From assembly GCA_017880775.1 (NCBI GenBank), contig JADGRQ010000002.1:164660-228659 (forward strand): DNA of 64,000 nt. Reading direction: 5' to 3'. The notes beneath the pieces were generated by a model, which saw nothing but the letters and a program-made list of their open reading frames with translations, was not told the origin of the DNA and ran no database searches. This document shows, piece by piece, positions 45,819 through 55,033 of the stretch (within the stretch, counting starts at the first letter, position 1; every line of letters starts with the position of its first letter). This DNA comes from Burkholderiales bacterium (GTDB taxonomy: Bacteria > Pseudomonadota > Gammaproteobacteria > Burkholderiales > SG8-39). Made by a program: the position numbers and the translations under genes.

Positions 45819-48800
45819 ATGCGCCAGGACCGTTCGTCGCGCGTCAACCAGCGCATGCACATCGAGAATACGCGCGAGAATCCGCGCGACAATCCGGCAC
45901 CGCGGCGTGCGTCGCGCATCGTCGTGAGACGACTCCTTGTCGCGACCGAGGCGCTCGCCTGGGTTGTGTTCTTTGCGTTCGCGACGCTGTTCCTCGTCCT
46001 GCGCTACTGGCTGCTGCCCAATGTTGCAGACTACCGCGAGCAGATCGTTGCGGCGGTTTCGCGCAACATCGACCTGCCGGTCAAGATCGACGCGATTCGC
46101 GCCGACTGGCATGGCCTGCGGCCGCAGATCGAGCTCGAAAACCTGCGCGTGTTCGATGCCGAGGGGCGCGAGGCGCTGGTGCTGCCGCATGTGCGCAATA
46201 TCGTCTCGTGGCGCTCGCTCGCGTTCCACGACCTGCGCCTGCACTCCTTCGAGATCAGCGACCTTAAGCTGACGGTGAGGCGCGGTTCCGACGGCGCGAT
46301 CACCGTCGGCGGGATCAGGTTGACCGAGCGCAAGGGCGACGGCAGACTCACCGACTGGGTGCTCGGCCAGCGCGAGATCGTGGTGAGCAATGCCGAGATC
46401 GACTGGATCGACGAGCTCCGCGGCGCGCCGCCGCTCGCGCTCTCGGCGCTCGATTTCCGCCTGCGCAACGACGGCGACGGGCACGCGATCGGGCTTTCGG
46501 CGCGCCCGCCGGCGGCGCTCGGGTCGAGCTTCGAGGTGCGCGCGGAACTGATCGGTGGCACCGTCACGCAGCCCGCGGCGTGGAACGGGCGCGTGTTCGC
46601 CGAAGTCGGCAACACCGATCTCGCGGCGTGGCGCGCTTGGCTCGATTACCCGATCGACGTGCGCGCCGGCCTCGGCGCGCTGCGGGTCTGGGCGAAGTTC
46701 GACGAAGGCAAAGTGAAGCGCGTGACCGCGGACCTGGTCCTGTCGAAGGTGGTGGCGCGTCTGGGCAAGGATCTTCCGGTGCTCGAGCTCGCGAGCGTTT
46801 CCGGGCGCATGCAGGGGCGCGACAGCTCCAACGCGTACGAACTGGCGGCGCGCAACCTGCGGCTGGTGCCCGAGCATGCGCCCGAGCTGCCGGCCACCAG
46901 CTTCCAGCTGAGCCTGCGGCGCGGTGCAGGCGAGCTGATCGAGCGCGGCTCGCTCAGCGCCAGCGCGATCGAGCTGGCGCCGCTTGCGCGCCTTGCGGGA
47001 TATCTGCCCTTGCCTTCCGAGATGCGCACGCTCCTGTCGGAGCTCGAACCGCGCGGCGCGCTGCTCGACGTGAAGTTCGATTGGCAGGGGCAACTTCCGG
47101 CTGCGCAGACATTCACTGCGCGCGGCCGGTTCGCCGCGCTCGGCATGAACGCCTGGGGGCGCATTCCGGGTTTCAGCAACCTGTCGGGCAGCGTGGATGC
47201 GAATGAGGCCAAAGGCACGCTGTACCTTGCGTCGCAGGCTGCGGAACTCGATCTGCCCAACGTGTTTCCCGAACCGCACCTGAAGCTCGATGCGTTGAAT
47301 GGCGAGCTTGGCTGGGAGCGCAGCGCGCCGGCAGTGAATCCGGAGGGCGTTACCGTGCGCCTGGCAAACCTCGGGTTTGCCAATCCGGACGCTGCGGGCA
47401 CGGCGTTCGGCAGCTATGCGTTCGACGGATCGGGTCCCGGAACCATCGACCTCTCGGCGCAGCTGACGCGCGCCGATGGCCGCCAGGTGGAGCGCTACCT
47501 GCCGGTGATCGTGGGCGGCGGCCTGCGCAAGTGGCTCACGACGGCAATCGTCGCCGCGCAATCCGATGATGTGCGCCTGCGGCTGCGCGGCGACCTGCGC
47601 GATTTTCCGTTCGTCGAGCCGGCCAAGGGGCAGTTCCAGGTAGTGGCCAAGGTCGCGAACGGCGTGCTCGATTATGTGGAGGGTTGGCCGCGCATCGAGG
47701 CGATCGAAGGCGAACTGTTCTTCGAGCGGGACAGAATCGAGGTGGTGGGACACAGCGCGACCATATTCGGCGCGAAACTCTCCGGCGTGCGTGTCAGCAT
47801 CCCGAGCCTGCTTACGCCCGAAAAGATACTGCACGTCAGCGGCGTCGCCGAGGGGCCGACCTCGGAGTTCCTGCGCTACATCCAGTCGAGCCCGGTGCGC
47901 CGCATGGTGAGCGGTTTCACCGACGCGATGTCGGCCACCGGAGGCGGCCGGCTGCGGCTCAAGCTGGATCTGCCGTTGGCGGCGCTCGACAAAACGCGCG
48001 TGGAGGGCGAATACCAGTTCAGCGGCAACAATCTGGTCGTCGATGCGCGCCTGCCGCCGATCGAACGTGCCACCGGGCGCGTCGAGTTCAGCGAAAACTC
48101 GATCGGCGTGCGCGATGTGAAGGGATCGATGCTTGGCGGACTGACGACGATCGCCGGCGGCACGCGTGCCGACGGCCAGGTGGTATTCACCGCGCGGGGG
48201 GATGCGACCGTGCCCGGCCTGCGCGGGGTTTTCAACCACCCCTGGAGCCGGCAATTGTCCGGCGGCGCCCCCTACAACGCGACGCTCGCCGGGCGAGGTC
48301 GCGACACGCGCATCGTCTTCGAGTCCGGCCTGGTCGGCGTGGCGAGCGAACTGCCCCCGCCGCTTGGCAAGAGCGCCGCGGAGACCGTGCCGCTGCGCGT
48401 AGAGATCGCGCCGGTCGAGGGTGGCGATCGCCTCTCCGTGGCGTTCGGGGGGAGCGTGCTGGCAGAGTTTTTGCGGCGCGGGAGCGGGGACGCCGCCGTG
48501 GTGCAGCGTGCTGCGGTCGTGCTCGGACCCGCGGCAGTGGCCGCCGTTACGCCACCGCTCAAGCTTCCGGAGGCCAATGGCACGCTGCTCACCGGGAGCC
48601 TCGCTTCGCTCAACCTCGATCGCTGGCTGCCGCTCATCTCCGGCGCGGGCGGCAGCGGCGCAGGCGGCGCGGGCGGCGGAACGGCGGGGCCGACCAGCTT
48701 CGACCTGCGCCTCGGCTCGCTCGATGCGTACGGCAAGCGCCTCAACGGCGTCACGTTGCGCGGTGCCGCCGACGCGCTCGGCTGGAGCGCGAGCCTGGCG

Positions 48801-49760
48801 GCCCAGGAGATGTCGGGCCAAATCGCTTACGTGAGCGAGGGACGCGGTCGCCTGAACGGCCGCTTCGCCGATTTCTCCATCCCTGCGGACTATCCCGGTG
48901 CATCCAAAGGCGAAGCGGCCAAGGATTTGCCCGCGGTAGACCTGATCGCCGAGAGCTTCACCTTTCGCGAACGCAAGGTCGGCCGCGTCGAAATCGCCGC
49001 GCAGCACGAGGGCGGCAACTGGCGCATCGACAAGCTCGTCAATGTCACGCCGGACAGCACGCTGACCGGCAAGGGCGTCTGGCGCACCGGAGGCGAATCG
49101 CGCACCTCGATGGAATTCGATCTCGCGGTGAGCGACCTCGGGCGCTTCCTCGAGCGCTATGGTCATCCGGGCATGGTGAGGGGCGGGACCGCAAAGCTGC
49201 GGGGCGCTCTCGCATGGGCTGCCGAGCCGGTGGCGATCGACTATCCGAGCCTCTCCGGCGAGTTGTCGCTGGAGGCCGAAAACGGCCAGGTGCTCGAGAT
49301 CGAACAGGGCATCGGCAAGCTGCTGAGCCTGTTCAGGCTCGACCTCGCCGACGCGTTCGGCGCCGGATTCGCGTTCAGCCGGGTCACGGGCACCGGCAAG
49401 ATCGAGCGCGGCGTACTGCACACCCTGGACATGCGCGTGCGCGGCTCGTCGGCGGACATTTTCATGCAGGGCGAGTCGGATCTCGCGCGCGAAACGCAGA
49501 GCCTGCGGCTGCGCGTGGTGCCCAGCCTGAGCGACGGCGTATCGAGCTTCGCCGGGTTTTTCGCCGGTCCGGTGGTAGGCCTGGTATCGCTGCTCGCGCA
49601 GCGCCTGCTGAAGAACCCGCTCGGGCAGATTTTCGCCTACGAATACACGGTCATCGGGACCTGGTCGGACCCGAAGGTGAGACGGGTCGGCGGCGCGCAG
49701 ATCGATGCCGCGCAGGCTGGCGGCGTTGCGGCCCCGTTCGCCGTGCCCGCGACACCATGA
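45819..49760 (+). CDS. yhdP: YhdP-family AsmA-like envelope protein
   Basis: A 1313-residue YhdP (DUF3971) protein. After a basic N-terminus comes one membrane anchor (about residues 41-62, VATEALAWVVFFAFATLFLV), then YREQIVAAVSRNIDLPVKID and a long beta-rich region ending in the AsmA-like C-terminal domain. YhdP-type proteins span the envelope and move phospholipid to the outer membrane. The first of two in-frame ATGs is used. Its stop overlaps an ATGA, where an ancestral nitrilase gene probably began. Confidence 0.9.
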   Translation: MRQDRSSRVNQRMHIENTRENPRDNPAPRRASRIVVRRLLVATEALAWVVFFAFATLFLVLRYWLLPNVADYREQIVAAVSRNIDLPVKIDAIRADWHGLRPQIELENLRVFDAEGREALVLPHVRNIVSWRSLAFHDLRLHSFEISDLKLTVRRGSDGAITVGGIRLTERKGDGRLTDWVLGQREIVVSNAEIDWIDELRGAPPLALSALDFRLRNDGDGHAIGLSARPPAALGSSFEVRAELIGGTVTQPAAWNGRVFAEVGNTDLAAWRAWLDYPIDVRAGLGALRVWAKFDEGKVKRVTADLVLSKVVARLGKDLPVLELASVSGRMQGRDSSNAYELAARNLRLVPEHAPELPATSFQLSLRRGAGELIERGSLSASAIELAPLARLAGYLPLPSEMRTLLSELEPRGALLDVKFDWQGQLPAAQTFTARGRFAALGMNAWGRIPGFSNLSGSVDANEAKGTLYLASQAAELDLPNVFPEPHLKLDALNGELGWERSAPAVNPEGVTVRLANLGFANPDAAGTAFGSYAFDGSGPGTIDLSAQLTRADGRQVERYLPVIVGGGLRKWLTTAIVAAQSDDVRLRLRGDLRDFPFVEPAKGQFQVVAKVANGVLDYVEGWPRIEAIEGELFFERDRIEVVGHSATIFGAKLSGVRVSIPSLLTPEKILHVSGVAEGPTSEFLRYIQSSPVRRMVSGFTDAMSATGGGRLRLKLDLPLAALDKTRVEGEYQFSGNNLVVDARLPPIERATGRVEFSENSIGVRDVKGSMLGGLTTIAGGTRADGQVVFTARGDATVPGLRGVFNHPWSRQLSGGAPYNATLAGRGRDTRIVFESGLVGVASELPPPLGKSAAETVPLRVEIAPVEGGDRLSVAFGGSVLAEFLRRGSGDAAVVQRAAVVLGPAAVAAVTPPLKLPEANGTLLTGSLASLNLDRWLPLISGAGGSGAGGAGGGTAGPTSFDLRLGSLDAYGKRLNGVTLRGAADALGWSASLAAQEMSGQIAYVSEGRGRLNGRFADFSIPADYPGASKGEAAKDLPAVDLIAESFTFRERKVGRVEIAAQHEGGNWRIDKLVNVTPDSTLTGKGVWRTGGESRTSMEFDLAVSDLGRFLERYGHPGMVRGGTAKLRGALAWAAEPVAIDYPSLSGELSLEAENGQVLEIEQGIGKLLSLFRLDLADAFGAGFAFSRVTGTGKIERGVLHTLDMRVRGSSADIFMQGESDLARETQSLRLRVVPSLSDGVSSFAGFFAGPVVGLVSLLAQRLLKNPLGQIFAYEYTVIGTWSDPKVRRVGGAQIDAAQAGGVAAPFAVPATP

Positions 49761-49861
49761 GCATGCTCGAGGCGCGTCCTCATCGCTCGGCCGGCTGGGC
49801 CTGTCGGTCTGCTACGATGTCCGGTTGCCGGAGTTGTGCCGCGCATCGCAGACTGGGGTGA
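49757..49861 (+). pseudogene. remnant of a carbon-nitrogen hydrolase (nitrilase) gene
   Basis: Between yhdP and tldD only about 105 bases remain. In one frame 49780-49852 reads SSLGRLGLSVCYDVRLPELC, the catalytic cysteine strand of nitrilase-family enzymes. The ATG at 49757, overlapping the yhdP stop, opens in a different frame. Many betaproteobacteria carry a full 270-residue nitrilase gene in exactly this place. This is therefore a gene reduced by internal and terminal deletion, with no product expected. Confidence 0.75.
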
Positions 49862-49864
49862 TTG

Positions 49865-51346
49865 ATGAAAAGCGAAGCCGTTGTTCCGACGCGAAGTGTT
49901 GAATCGGGAAGCCTGTTCGATACCGCGCAATCCTTTCTGCTTGCGCCCTACGACCTCGAGGCGGCGCAGCTCTCGCAGGTGTTCGGCGCGTTGCACGCGC
50001 ATCGCATCGATTACGCGGACCTTTACTTCCAGTACACGCGCTCGGAGGGCTGGAACCTCGAGGAGGGCATCGTCAAGTCCGGCAGCTACTCGATCGATTC
50101 CGGCGTCGGCGTGCGCGCCATCTCGGGCGAGAAGACCGCGTTCGCGTATTCCGATGAGATCAGCATGCCCGCGCTGCAGGACGCCGCGACGGCAACCCGC
50201 GCCATTGCCCGCGCCGGTCAGGTGCGTCGTGTCCAGGTGACAGGGGTGCACCCTGACCCCGTTGCAGCCCTATACGAGCCTTTGGATCCGCTCGCCTCGC
50301 TGCCGGCGCAAGCCAAAGTTGCGATGCTCGAGAAACTCGAGCGCATGTGCCGCGCGCTCGACCCGCGCATCACGCAGGTCATGGCGCACCTGGGCGGCGA
50401 GTACGAAGTGGTGCTGATTGCGCGCTCCGACGGTCACATCGCCGCCGACGTGCGGCCGCTGGTGCGCCTGTCGGTGCAGGTGATCGCCGAGCAGGACGGC
50501 CGCCGCGAAACCGGCTCATCGGGCGGTGGCGGGCGTACCGATTATTCGCACTTCTCCGCGGCACGCATGCAGGACTATGCGCAGCAGGCGGTGTCGCAGG
50601 CGCTCACCAACCTCGCCGCGCGGCCCGCGCCCGCCGGCACCATGACCGTGGTGCTCGGGCCCGGCTGGCCGGGGATCCTGCTGCATGAGGCGATCGGCCA
50701 TGGGCTCGAGGGCGATTTCAACCGCAAGGGGAGTTCGGCGTTTTCCGGCCGCATGGGCGAGCGCGTCGGCGCGCCCGGCGTGACCGTGGTCGACGATGGC
50801 ACGCTGCCGGGCCGGCGCGGCTCGCTCAGCGTGGACGATGAAGGCAATCCCACGCAGCGCACGGTGCTGATCGAGGACGGCGTGCTGCGCGGCTACATCC
50901 AGGACGGCCTCAACGCGCGCCTGATGAAGATGCCGGTGACCGGCAACGGCCGGCGCGAATCGTTCGCCCATCTCACGCTGCCGCGCATGACCAACACCTA
51001 CATGCTGGCGGGCACGCAAGCGCCCGAGGAGATCATCCGCTCGGTGAAGCGCGGGCTGTACGCGGTCAACTTCGGCGGCGGGCAGGTGGACATCACCAAC
51101 GGCAAGTTCGTGTTCTCCGCCGCCGAGGCGTACATGATCGAGGAGGGCAAGGTGACGTATCCGGTGCGCGGCGCGACCCTGATCGGCGACGGGCCGGATG
51201 CGCTCACCCGCGTTTCGATGATCGGCAACGACCTTCAGCTCGACTCGGGCATCGGGACCTGCGGCAAGGAGGGCCAGAGCGTGCCGGTGGGCGTGGGCCA
51301 GCCGACGCTCAAGATCGACGGGCTCACGGTGGGGGGCACCGCGTGA
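49865..51346 (+). CDS. tldD: metalloprotease TldD
   Basis: TldD forms a metalloprotease with TldE/PmbA that unfolds and degrades peptides, including microcin and RiPP precursors. The 493-residue protein carries the zinc motif [20 protein letters not shown] (about residues 274-293), [19 protein letters not shown], and [19 protein letters not shown] near the C-terminus. The ATG at 49865 has GGGGTG before it; a TTG one codon earlier is in frame. It overlaps the next gene by GTGA. No TldE gene is in the window. Confidence 0.94.
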   Translation: MKSEAVVPTRSVESGSLFDTAQSFLLAPYDLEAAQLSQVFGALHAHRIDYADLYFQYTRSEGWNLEEGIVKSGSYSIDSGVGVRAISGEKTAFAYSDEISMPALQDAATATRAIARAGQVRRVQVTGVHPDPVAALYEPLDPLASLPAQAKVAMLEKLERMCRALDPRITQVMAHLGGEYEVVLIARSDGHIAADVRPLVRLSVQVIAEQDGRRETGSSGGGGRTDYSHFSAARMQDYAQQAVSQALTNLAARPAPAGTMTVVLGPGWPGILLHEAIGHGLEGDFNRKGSSAFSGRMGERVGAPGVTVVDDGTLPGRRGSLSVDDEGNPTQRTVLIEDGVLRGYIQDGLNARLMKMPVTGNGRRESFAHLTLPRMTNTYMLAGTQAPEEIIRSVKRGLYAVNFGGGQVDITNGKFVFSAAEAYMIEEGKVTYPVRGATLIGDGPDALTRVSMIGNDLQLDSGIGTCGKEGQSVPVGVGQPTLKIDGLTVGGTA

Positions 51347-52185
51347 GCCTGGCGACGCAGGAGACGCGTTTTCTGCGTGACGCCGAGGCGATCGCGGCGC
51401 AGATTCCGGACGGCTCGCTCGTCGCGATGCCGCCCGACTACTCGCTGCCGGCGATGGAGGTCGTGCGCGCGCTGATCCGGCGGCGCGCGAAGGGCCTGCG
51501 TTTGCTGGGGGTTCCGGTGCTCGGGCTGTGCGCGGACCTGCTGATCGGCGCGGGCTGCGTGGCGGAAGTCGAGTCGAGCGCGGTGTCGCTCGGCGAAGCG
51601 GGCATGGCGCCCCGGTTTACGGAGGCCGCCGAGCGCGGCGAAATCAGGGTGAAGGATGCGACCTGCCCGATGGTGCATTCAGCGCTGCAGGCCGCCGAAA
51701 AAGGCGTGCCGTTCATGCCGCTGCGCGGCGTCATCGGCTCCGATCTGGTCAGGCACCGCGACGACTGGAAAATCATCGACAACCCGTACGCCGCGGGCGA
51801 TCCGATTGTCCTTGCGCAGGCAATCGTGCCGGATGTGGGCCTGTTCCACGCGCGCTGGGCCGATAGCGCAGGCAACCTGTGGCTCGGGCGCCGGCGCGAG
51901 CTGGTGACCATCGCGCATGCTTCAAAGACCTGCTTCGCGACCTACGAGTCGCTGCGCGAAGGCGACATGCTCGAAGACGAGCTCCTTGCGCCGGGCGTGC
52001 TGCCGTCGATATACCTGACCGGAATCGCGCGCGCCGGGCGCGGCGCCTGGCCCTTTGGCGTGGCGGACGTCTACCCGATCGACGACGAGCACCTGCTTGC
52101 CTATGCGCGCGCCGCGAAAACGCGCGAGGGCTTCCAGGCGTATCTGGACGAGCACGTCCTGCGCCGCGCCGCCGTCGCGTCTTGA
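51343..52185 (+). CDS. CoA-transferase family protein, subunit A
   Basis: A 280-residue family I CoA-transferase alpha subunit, of the glutaconate/3-oxoacid type. Segments [20 protein letters not shown] (about residues 56-75), [13 protein letters not shown] and [20 protein letters not shown] support this. It lacks the beta-subunit catalytic glutamate, as expected. The GTG start overlaps the tldD stop and the end overlaps subunit B in TTGA, so the two are probably translated together. The acid substrate is unknown. Confidence 0.85.
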   Translation: MSLATQETRFLRDAEAIAAQIPDGSLVAMPPDYSLPAMEVVRALIRRRAKGLRLLGVPVLGLCADLLIGAGCVAEVESSAVSLGEAGMAPRFTEAAERGEIRVKDATCPMVHSALQAAEKGVPFMPLRGVIGSDLVRHRDDWKIIDNPYAAGDPIVLAQAIVPDVGLFHARWADSAGNLWLGRRRELVTIAHASKTCFATYESLREGDMLEDELLAPGVLPSIYLTGIARAGRGAWPFGVADVYPIDDEHLLAYARAAKTREGFQAYLDEHVLRRAAVAS

Positions 52186-52943
52186 GCTACGCCCGGGAAG
52201 AACTGCTTGCCTTCACGCTGGCGCGGCTGATCGGCGATGCGCGCCACGTAGCGGTCGGGGCGGCATCGCCGATTCCGGCCACTGCGGCGTTTTTCCTGCG
52301 CGCGAAGAACGGCGGCCTGCCGCGCATTTCGCTCTTGCAGCGGCGGCGCGGCAATCCCTTCACCGACGGCTCGCGCGAACTGTTCGACCTCGCGGGCCAG
52401 GGGCGCATCGACGTGTTCTTCCTCGGCGGGGCGCAGATCGACGGCGAGGCGAACATCAACCTCGTCGGCACCGGCAAGTATCCCCGCACGCAAGCCCGCT
52501 TTCCGGGTTCCTTCGGCTCCGCGTTCATGTATTTCACGGCGAAGCGGACGATCCTGTTTCGCGAGGAGCATTCGGCTCGCGTACTGGTGCCCCGGGTGGA
52601 CTTCATCTCGGCGCCGGGGTGGAGCGAGCCCGGCGTGTGGCGTCGCGGCGGGCCGCAGGCCTTGCTGACCGGCAAGGCGCTGTTCGCGTGGCAGAGGGGG
52701 AAGCGGAGGTTTTTGCTTGAAAGCGTACATCCGGGGCATACGGTTGAGGAAATCCGGGAGAACACTGGATTCGAATTCGATTGCGCGGCTGCGGTTCCGG
52801 CGACGCCGGAACCTGACGCTGCTGCGCTCGCGTTGCTGCGCGGCACGGTGGCGCAGGAGATTGCTGCTGATTATCCGGAGTTCGCGCGGCGGGTGTGGGG
52901 CGTGGAGGATAGTACGACCCGACCGATCGCATCAACGCCATGA
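52182..52943 (+). CDS. CoA-transferase family protein, subunit B
   Basis: A 253-residue beta-type CoA-transferase subunit. It reads RHVAVGAASPIPATAAFFLR, RIDVFFLGGAQIDGEANINL and GTGKYPRTQARFPGSFGSA, matching glutaconate CoA-transferase B-like proteins. TTG 52182 in a TTGA overlap is the start; the longer frame upstream is a shadow of subunit A. DNA after it is non-coding and decayed. Confidence 0.83.
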   Translation: MSYAREELLAFTLARLIGDARHVAVGAASPIPATAAFFLRAKNGGLPRISLLQRRRGNPFTDGSRELFDLAGQGRIDVFFLGGAQIDGEANINLVGTGKYPRTQARFPGSFGSAFMYFTAKRTILFREEHSARVLVPRVDFISAPGWSEPGVWRRGGPQALLTGKALFAWQRGKRRFLLESVHPGHTVEEIRENTGFEFDCAAAVPATPEPDAAALALLRGTVAQEIAADYPEFARRVWGVEDSTTRPIASTP

Positions 52944-53149
52944 CCAACATGCAGGCGCACGCGGCAAAGGGCGGAGTCCTCAGGCTTGCTCTAGGTCAAC
53001 CTCGACTCCGAAGACCGCCACGCGCACCTCGGCGCCTACGACGCGCCTTTCAACACCCTAGGTGAGAAGGAGCTGTTCCCCGGGGGGCGGGGACGCTGGA
53101 GAAGATTGACGCCGCTTTACGCCAATCCGCACGTCGTCTCTTTCCGACT

Positions 53150-53200
53150 TCTTGGCTACGAACCAAGGGGTCGTGGATTCAAATCCGCCCGGTCGCGCCA
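53150..53200 (+). pseudogene. 3' fragment of a tRNA-Arg(ACG) gene
   Basis: CTTGG CTACGAA CCAAG is an intact anticodon stem and loop with anticodon ACG. It continues GGGTC GTGGATTCAAATCCGCC into GGTCGCGCCA, including an encoded CCA. The T-stem has mismatches, and no D-arm or 5' acceptor strand precedes it. It looks like a tRNA 3' end left at an element attachment site, then decayed. Confidence 0.65.
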
Positions 53201-53202
53201 AT
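53189..53202 (+). repeat. 14-base direct repeat, copy 1
   Basis: CCGGTCGCGCCAAT at the 3' end of the tRNA-Arg fragment is repeated exactly at 54532-54545. The pair brackets the M20 peptidase gene. Confidence 0.55.
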
Positions 53203-53374
53203 CAAATCAGGCCTCTGCATCACGCAGGCGCTTATTATTTCCGAAGATTTTCCGGCGTCCTGAGGGTCACCATCGCTACATTTCCAATCTTGGCCGGGAT
53301 CACTGCAGCGTCGAGCCGGCGCTGGTGAAGATGAAATACAGGCGATGACGCGGGCAGACAGTACTATTCCCCAC

Positions 53375-54499
53375 ATGAGTACCCAAGACGCCGTCGCCCT
53401 CACCCGAGACCTCCTCCGCTTCGACACCATCAACCCGCCCGGCCGCGAGCGCGACTGCGCGCGCCACGCGGGCGCGATGCTGGAGGAATGGGGCTTCAAG
53501 GTCGAGTACCACGAGTACGAGGAAGGGCGCACGAGCGTCATCGCGCGCGCGGGCGGGTCGGACGCAAAAGCGCCGCTGTGCCTCACCGGGCACCTGGACG
53601 TGGTGCCGCTGGGCACGCGCAAGTGGACGAAGGATCCGTTTGCCGGCGAAGCCGACGGCGACAAGCTCTACGGCCGCGGATCGTCGGACATGAAGGCGGG
53701 CGTGGCGGCGATGCTGATCGCGGCGCGCGCGTTCGGGAAGAAGCTCGCCGGAACGCCGGGCATCGTGCTGGTGCTCACCGCGGCGGAGGAAAACGGCTGC
53801 GTGGGCTCGCAGCACCTCGCGGCGCTGCCGAAGCTCATGGGCAAGGCGGGTGCAATCCTGGTGGGCGAGCCGACGTCGAACTACCCGATGGTCGGACACA
53901 AGGGTTCGATCAAGTTCCACGCGGCGTTCCGCGGGGTGTCGGCGCACGGCTCGATGCCGCAACTCGGCGTGAACGCGATCTACAAGGCGGCGAGCGCGAT
54001 CGCGCAGCTGCAATATTTCGAGTTCCGCGTGCCGGCGCACCCGGTGATGGGCGCGCCGACGCTGAACGTCGGCACCTTCGCGGGCGGGAGCGGCGTGAAC
54101 GTGGTGCCGGACGCGGCGACGATCGGCGTGGACATCCGCACGGTGCCGGGAATGGATCACGCCGCGCTGCTCGCGCGCCTGAAGCGCCTGATGGGCGAGG
54201 ACGTGCAGTTCGATGTGTTCTCGGACCTGCTCGCGGTCTGGACGCAGCCCGACGAGGAATGGGTGCAGCGCGTGTTCGAGATCTGCCAGCCGATCCTGAA
54301 GGAAGCGCCCGAGCCGCGCACCGCGCCCTACATGACGGATGCTGCGAACTTGCTCAAGGTCTACGCCGGCGCACCGACGCTGGTGCTGGGTCCGGGCGAG
54401 GCGCAGATGGCGCACCAGACCGACGAGTACTGCAACATGGAGCGCATCGGCCAGTCGGTGGCGATCTACGAGGCGGTCATCCGGGATTGGTGTCGTTAG
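53375..54499 (+). CDS. M20 family peptidase (ArgE/DapE-like)
   Basis: A 374-residue M20 zinc peptidase. The metal sites are LTGHLDVVPLG (about residue 78), LYGRGSSDMKAGVA (about 102) and TAAEENGCVGS (about 137), followed by the dimerisation domain with RGVSAHGSMPQLGVNA. Family members hydrolyse acetylornithine, succinyl-diaminopimelate or other N-acyl amino acids; the choice cannot be made here. An ATG ten codons upstream (53345) is in frame; neither has a clear ribosome site. The gene lies between 14-base direct repeats. Confidence 0.87.
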   Translation: MSTQDAVALTRDLLRFDTINPPGRERDCARHAGAMLEEWGFKVEYHEYEEGRTSVIARAGGSDAKAPLCLTGHLDVVPLGTRKWTKDPFAGEADGDKLYGRGSSDMKAGVAAMLIAARAFGKKLAGTPGIVLVLTAAEENGCVGSQHLAALPKLMGKAGAILVGEPTSNYPMVGHKGSIKFHAAFRGVSAHGSMPQLGVNAIYKAASAIAQLQYFEFRVPAHPVMGAPTLNVGTFAGGSGVNVVPDAATIGVDIRTVPGMDHAALLARLKRLMGEDVQFDVFSDLLAVWTQPDEEWVQRVFEICQPILKEAPEPRTAPYMTDAANLLKVYAGAPTLVLGPGEAQMAHQTDEYCNMERIGQSVAIYEAVIRDWCR

Positions 54500-54519
54500 G
54501 TCCCGGTCGGTTCGACACC

Positions 54520-54716
54520 CTATCGTTTGAGCCGGTCGCGCCAATAGCCGGGTTCCCGGTGCATGTGCGCGACGGCCAGAATCAATATTCCGCTTTCGTC
54601 TTTCGCGTAGATCACGCCGTAGGGGAATCGGCGCAACCGGCAGCGCCGTATCTCACGTAGTGTGAGACTGCCCGGTCCAGCTCCCGCTGCGCGAGCTCGA
54701 GGAGCGCGACGTTCAC
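54520..54716 (-). pseudogene. ParE/RelE-type toxin gene with internal deletion
   Basis: The start (GTG 54716, in GTGA overlap with the antitoxin) reads NVALLELAQRELDRAVSHYV, the N-terminus of a ParE-like toxin. After about 20 codons the frame shifts, and a second frame reads IRRCRLRRFPYGVIYAKDES and HREPGYWRDRLKR, the C-terminal half. About 35-40 residues are missing between them. The toxin should be dead while its antitoxin remains intact. Confidence 0.8.
54532..54545 (+). repeat. 14-base direct repeat, copy 2
   Basis: Exact second copy of the sequence at 53189-53202. Here it lies in the 3' end of the broken ParE gene, where its complement encodes part of YWRDRL, so chance or conversion cannot be excluded. 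Confidence 0.5.
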
Positions 54717-54934
54717 GCCACGCGATACTTCGCCAGCACCTCTTGAAGCGGGACAGCCTTGATCTCGCCCCTGCGGTAGGCGGCAAGGCGATCCTCGGCT
54801 TCCTTCGCCCAAAGCCCGTCGATCTTCGGGTCGCTCTCATCCAGGCTCGCGAGCAGGTCGTCTACCAGCTCCAGCCGCTCCACGGGGGAGAGCTTGCGGG
54901 CTTGCATGCTCAGGTTCTTCGCTGCTTCGGTCAT
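54713..54934 (-). CDS. addiction-module antitoxin (CHP02574 / RelB-like)
   Basis: A 73-residue antitoxin of the addiction-module family: LSPVERLELVDDLLASLDES (about residues 16-35), then WAKEAEDRLAAYRRGEIKAV, the standard signature of these unstable antitoxins. AAGGAC precedes ATG 54934. It overlaps the toxin GTG start. The cognate ParE-like toxin is broken, so this is an orphan antitoxin unless it serves elsewhere. Confidence 0.85.
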   Translation of the reverse strand: MTEAAKNLSMQARKLSPVERLELVDDLLASLDESDPKIDGLWAKEAEDRLAAYRRGEIKAVPLQEVLAKYRVA

Positions 54935-55033
54935 GGTGGTGTCCTTCAGATTCGGTGCTGATTGTATCGCCGGACCGCGGCGGGGCTTGTTTTCCGTCAC
55001 TCCGCTTGCGCGCTGGGGCTGATACGGCTGCCG

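Larger units (their letters stand above)
52944..53374. other. non-coding decayed stretch
   Basis: About 430 bases with no convincing gene. Frames are short and codon use is poor. It holds the tRNA-Arg fragment (53150-53200) and one copy of a 14-base repeat. The part before 53100 shows coding-like bias in a frame reading GAYDAPFNTLGEKELF, perhaps the trace of a lost gene, but no family is recognised. Confidence 0.6.

Noticed and set aside
44526..49421. A 1631-codon open frame antisense to yhdP and part of glnE.
   Set aside because: It mirrors two confidently assigned genes, has no recognisable domain, and is rich in Arg/Ala/His as expected for a shadow frame in G+C-rich coding DNA.
53106..53348. 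An 80-codon frame over the tRNA-Arg fragment.
   Set aside because: It reads through the tRNA relic and has no coding bias or ribosome site.
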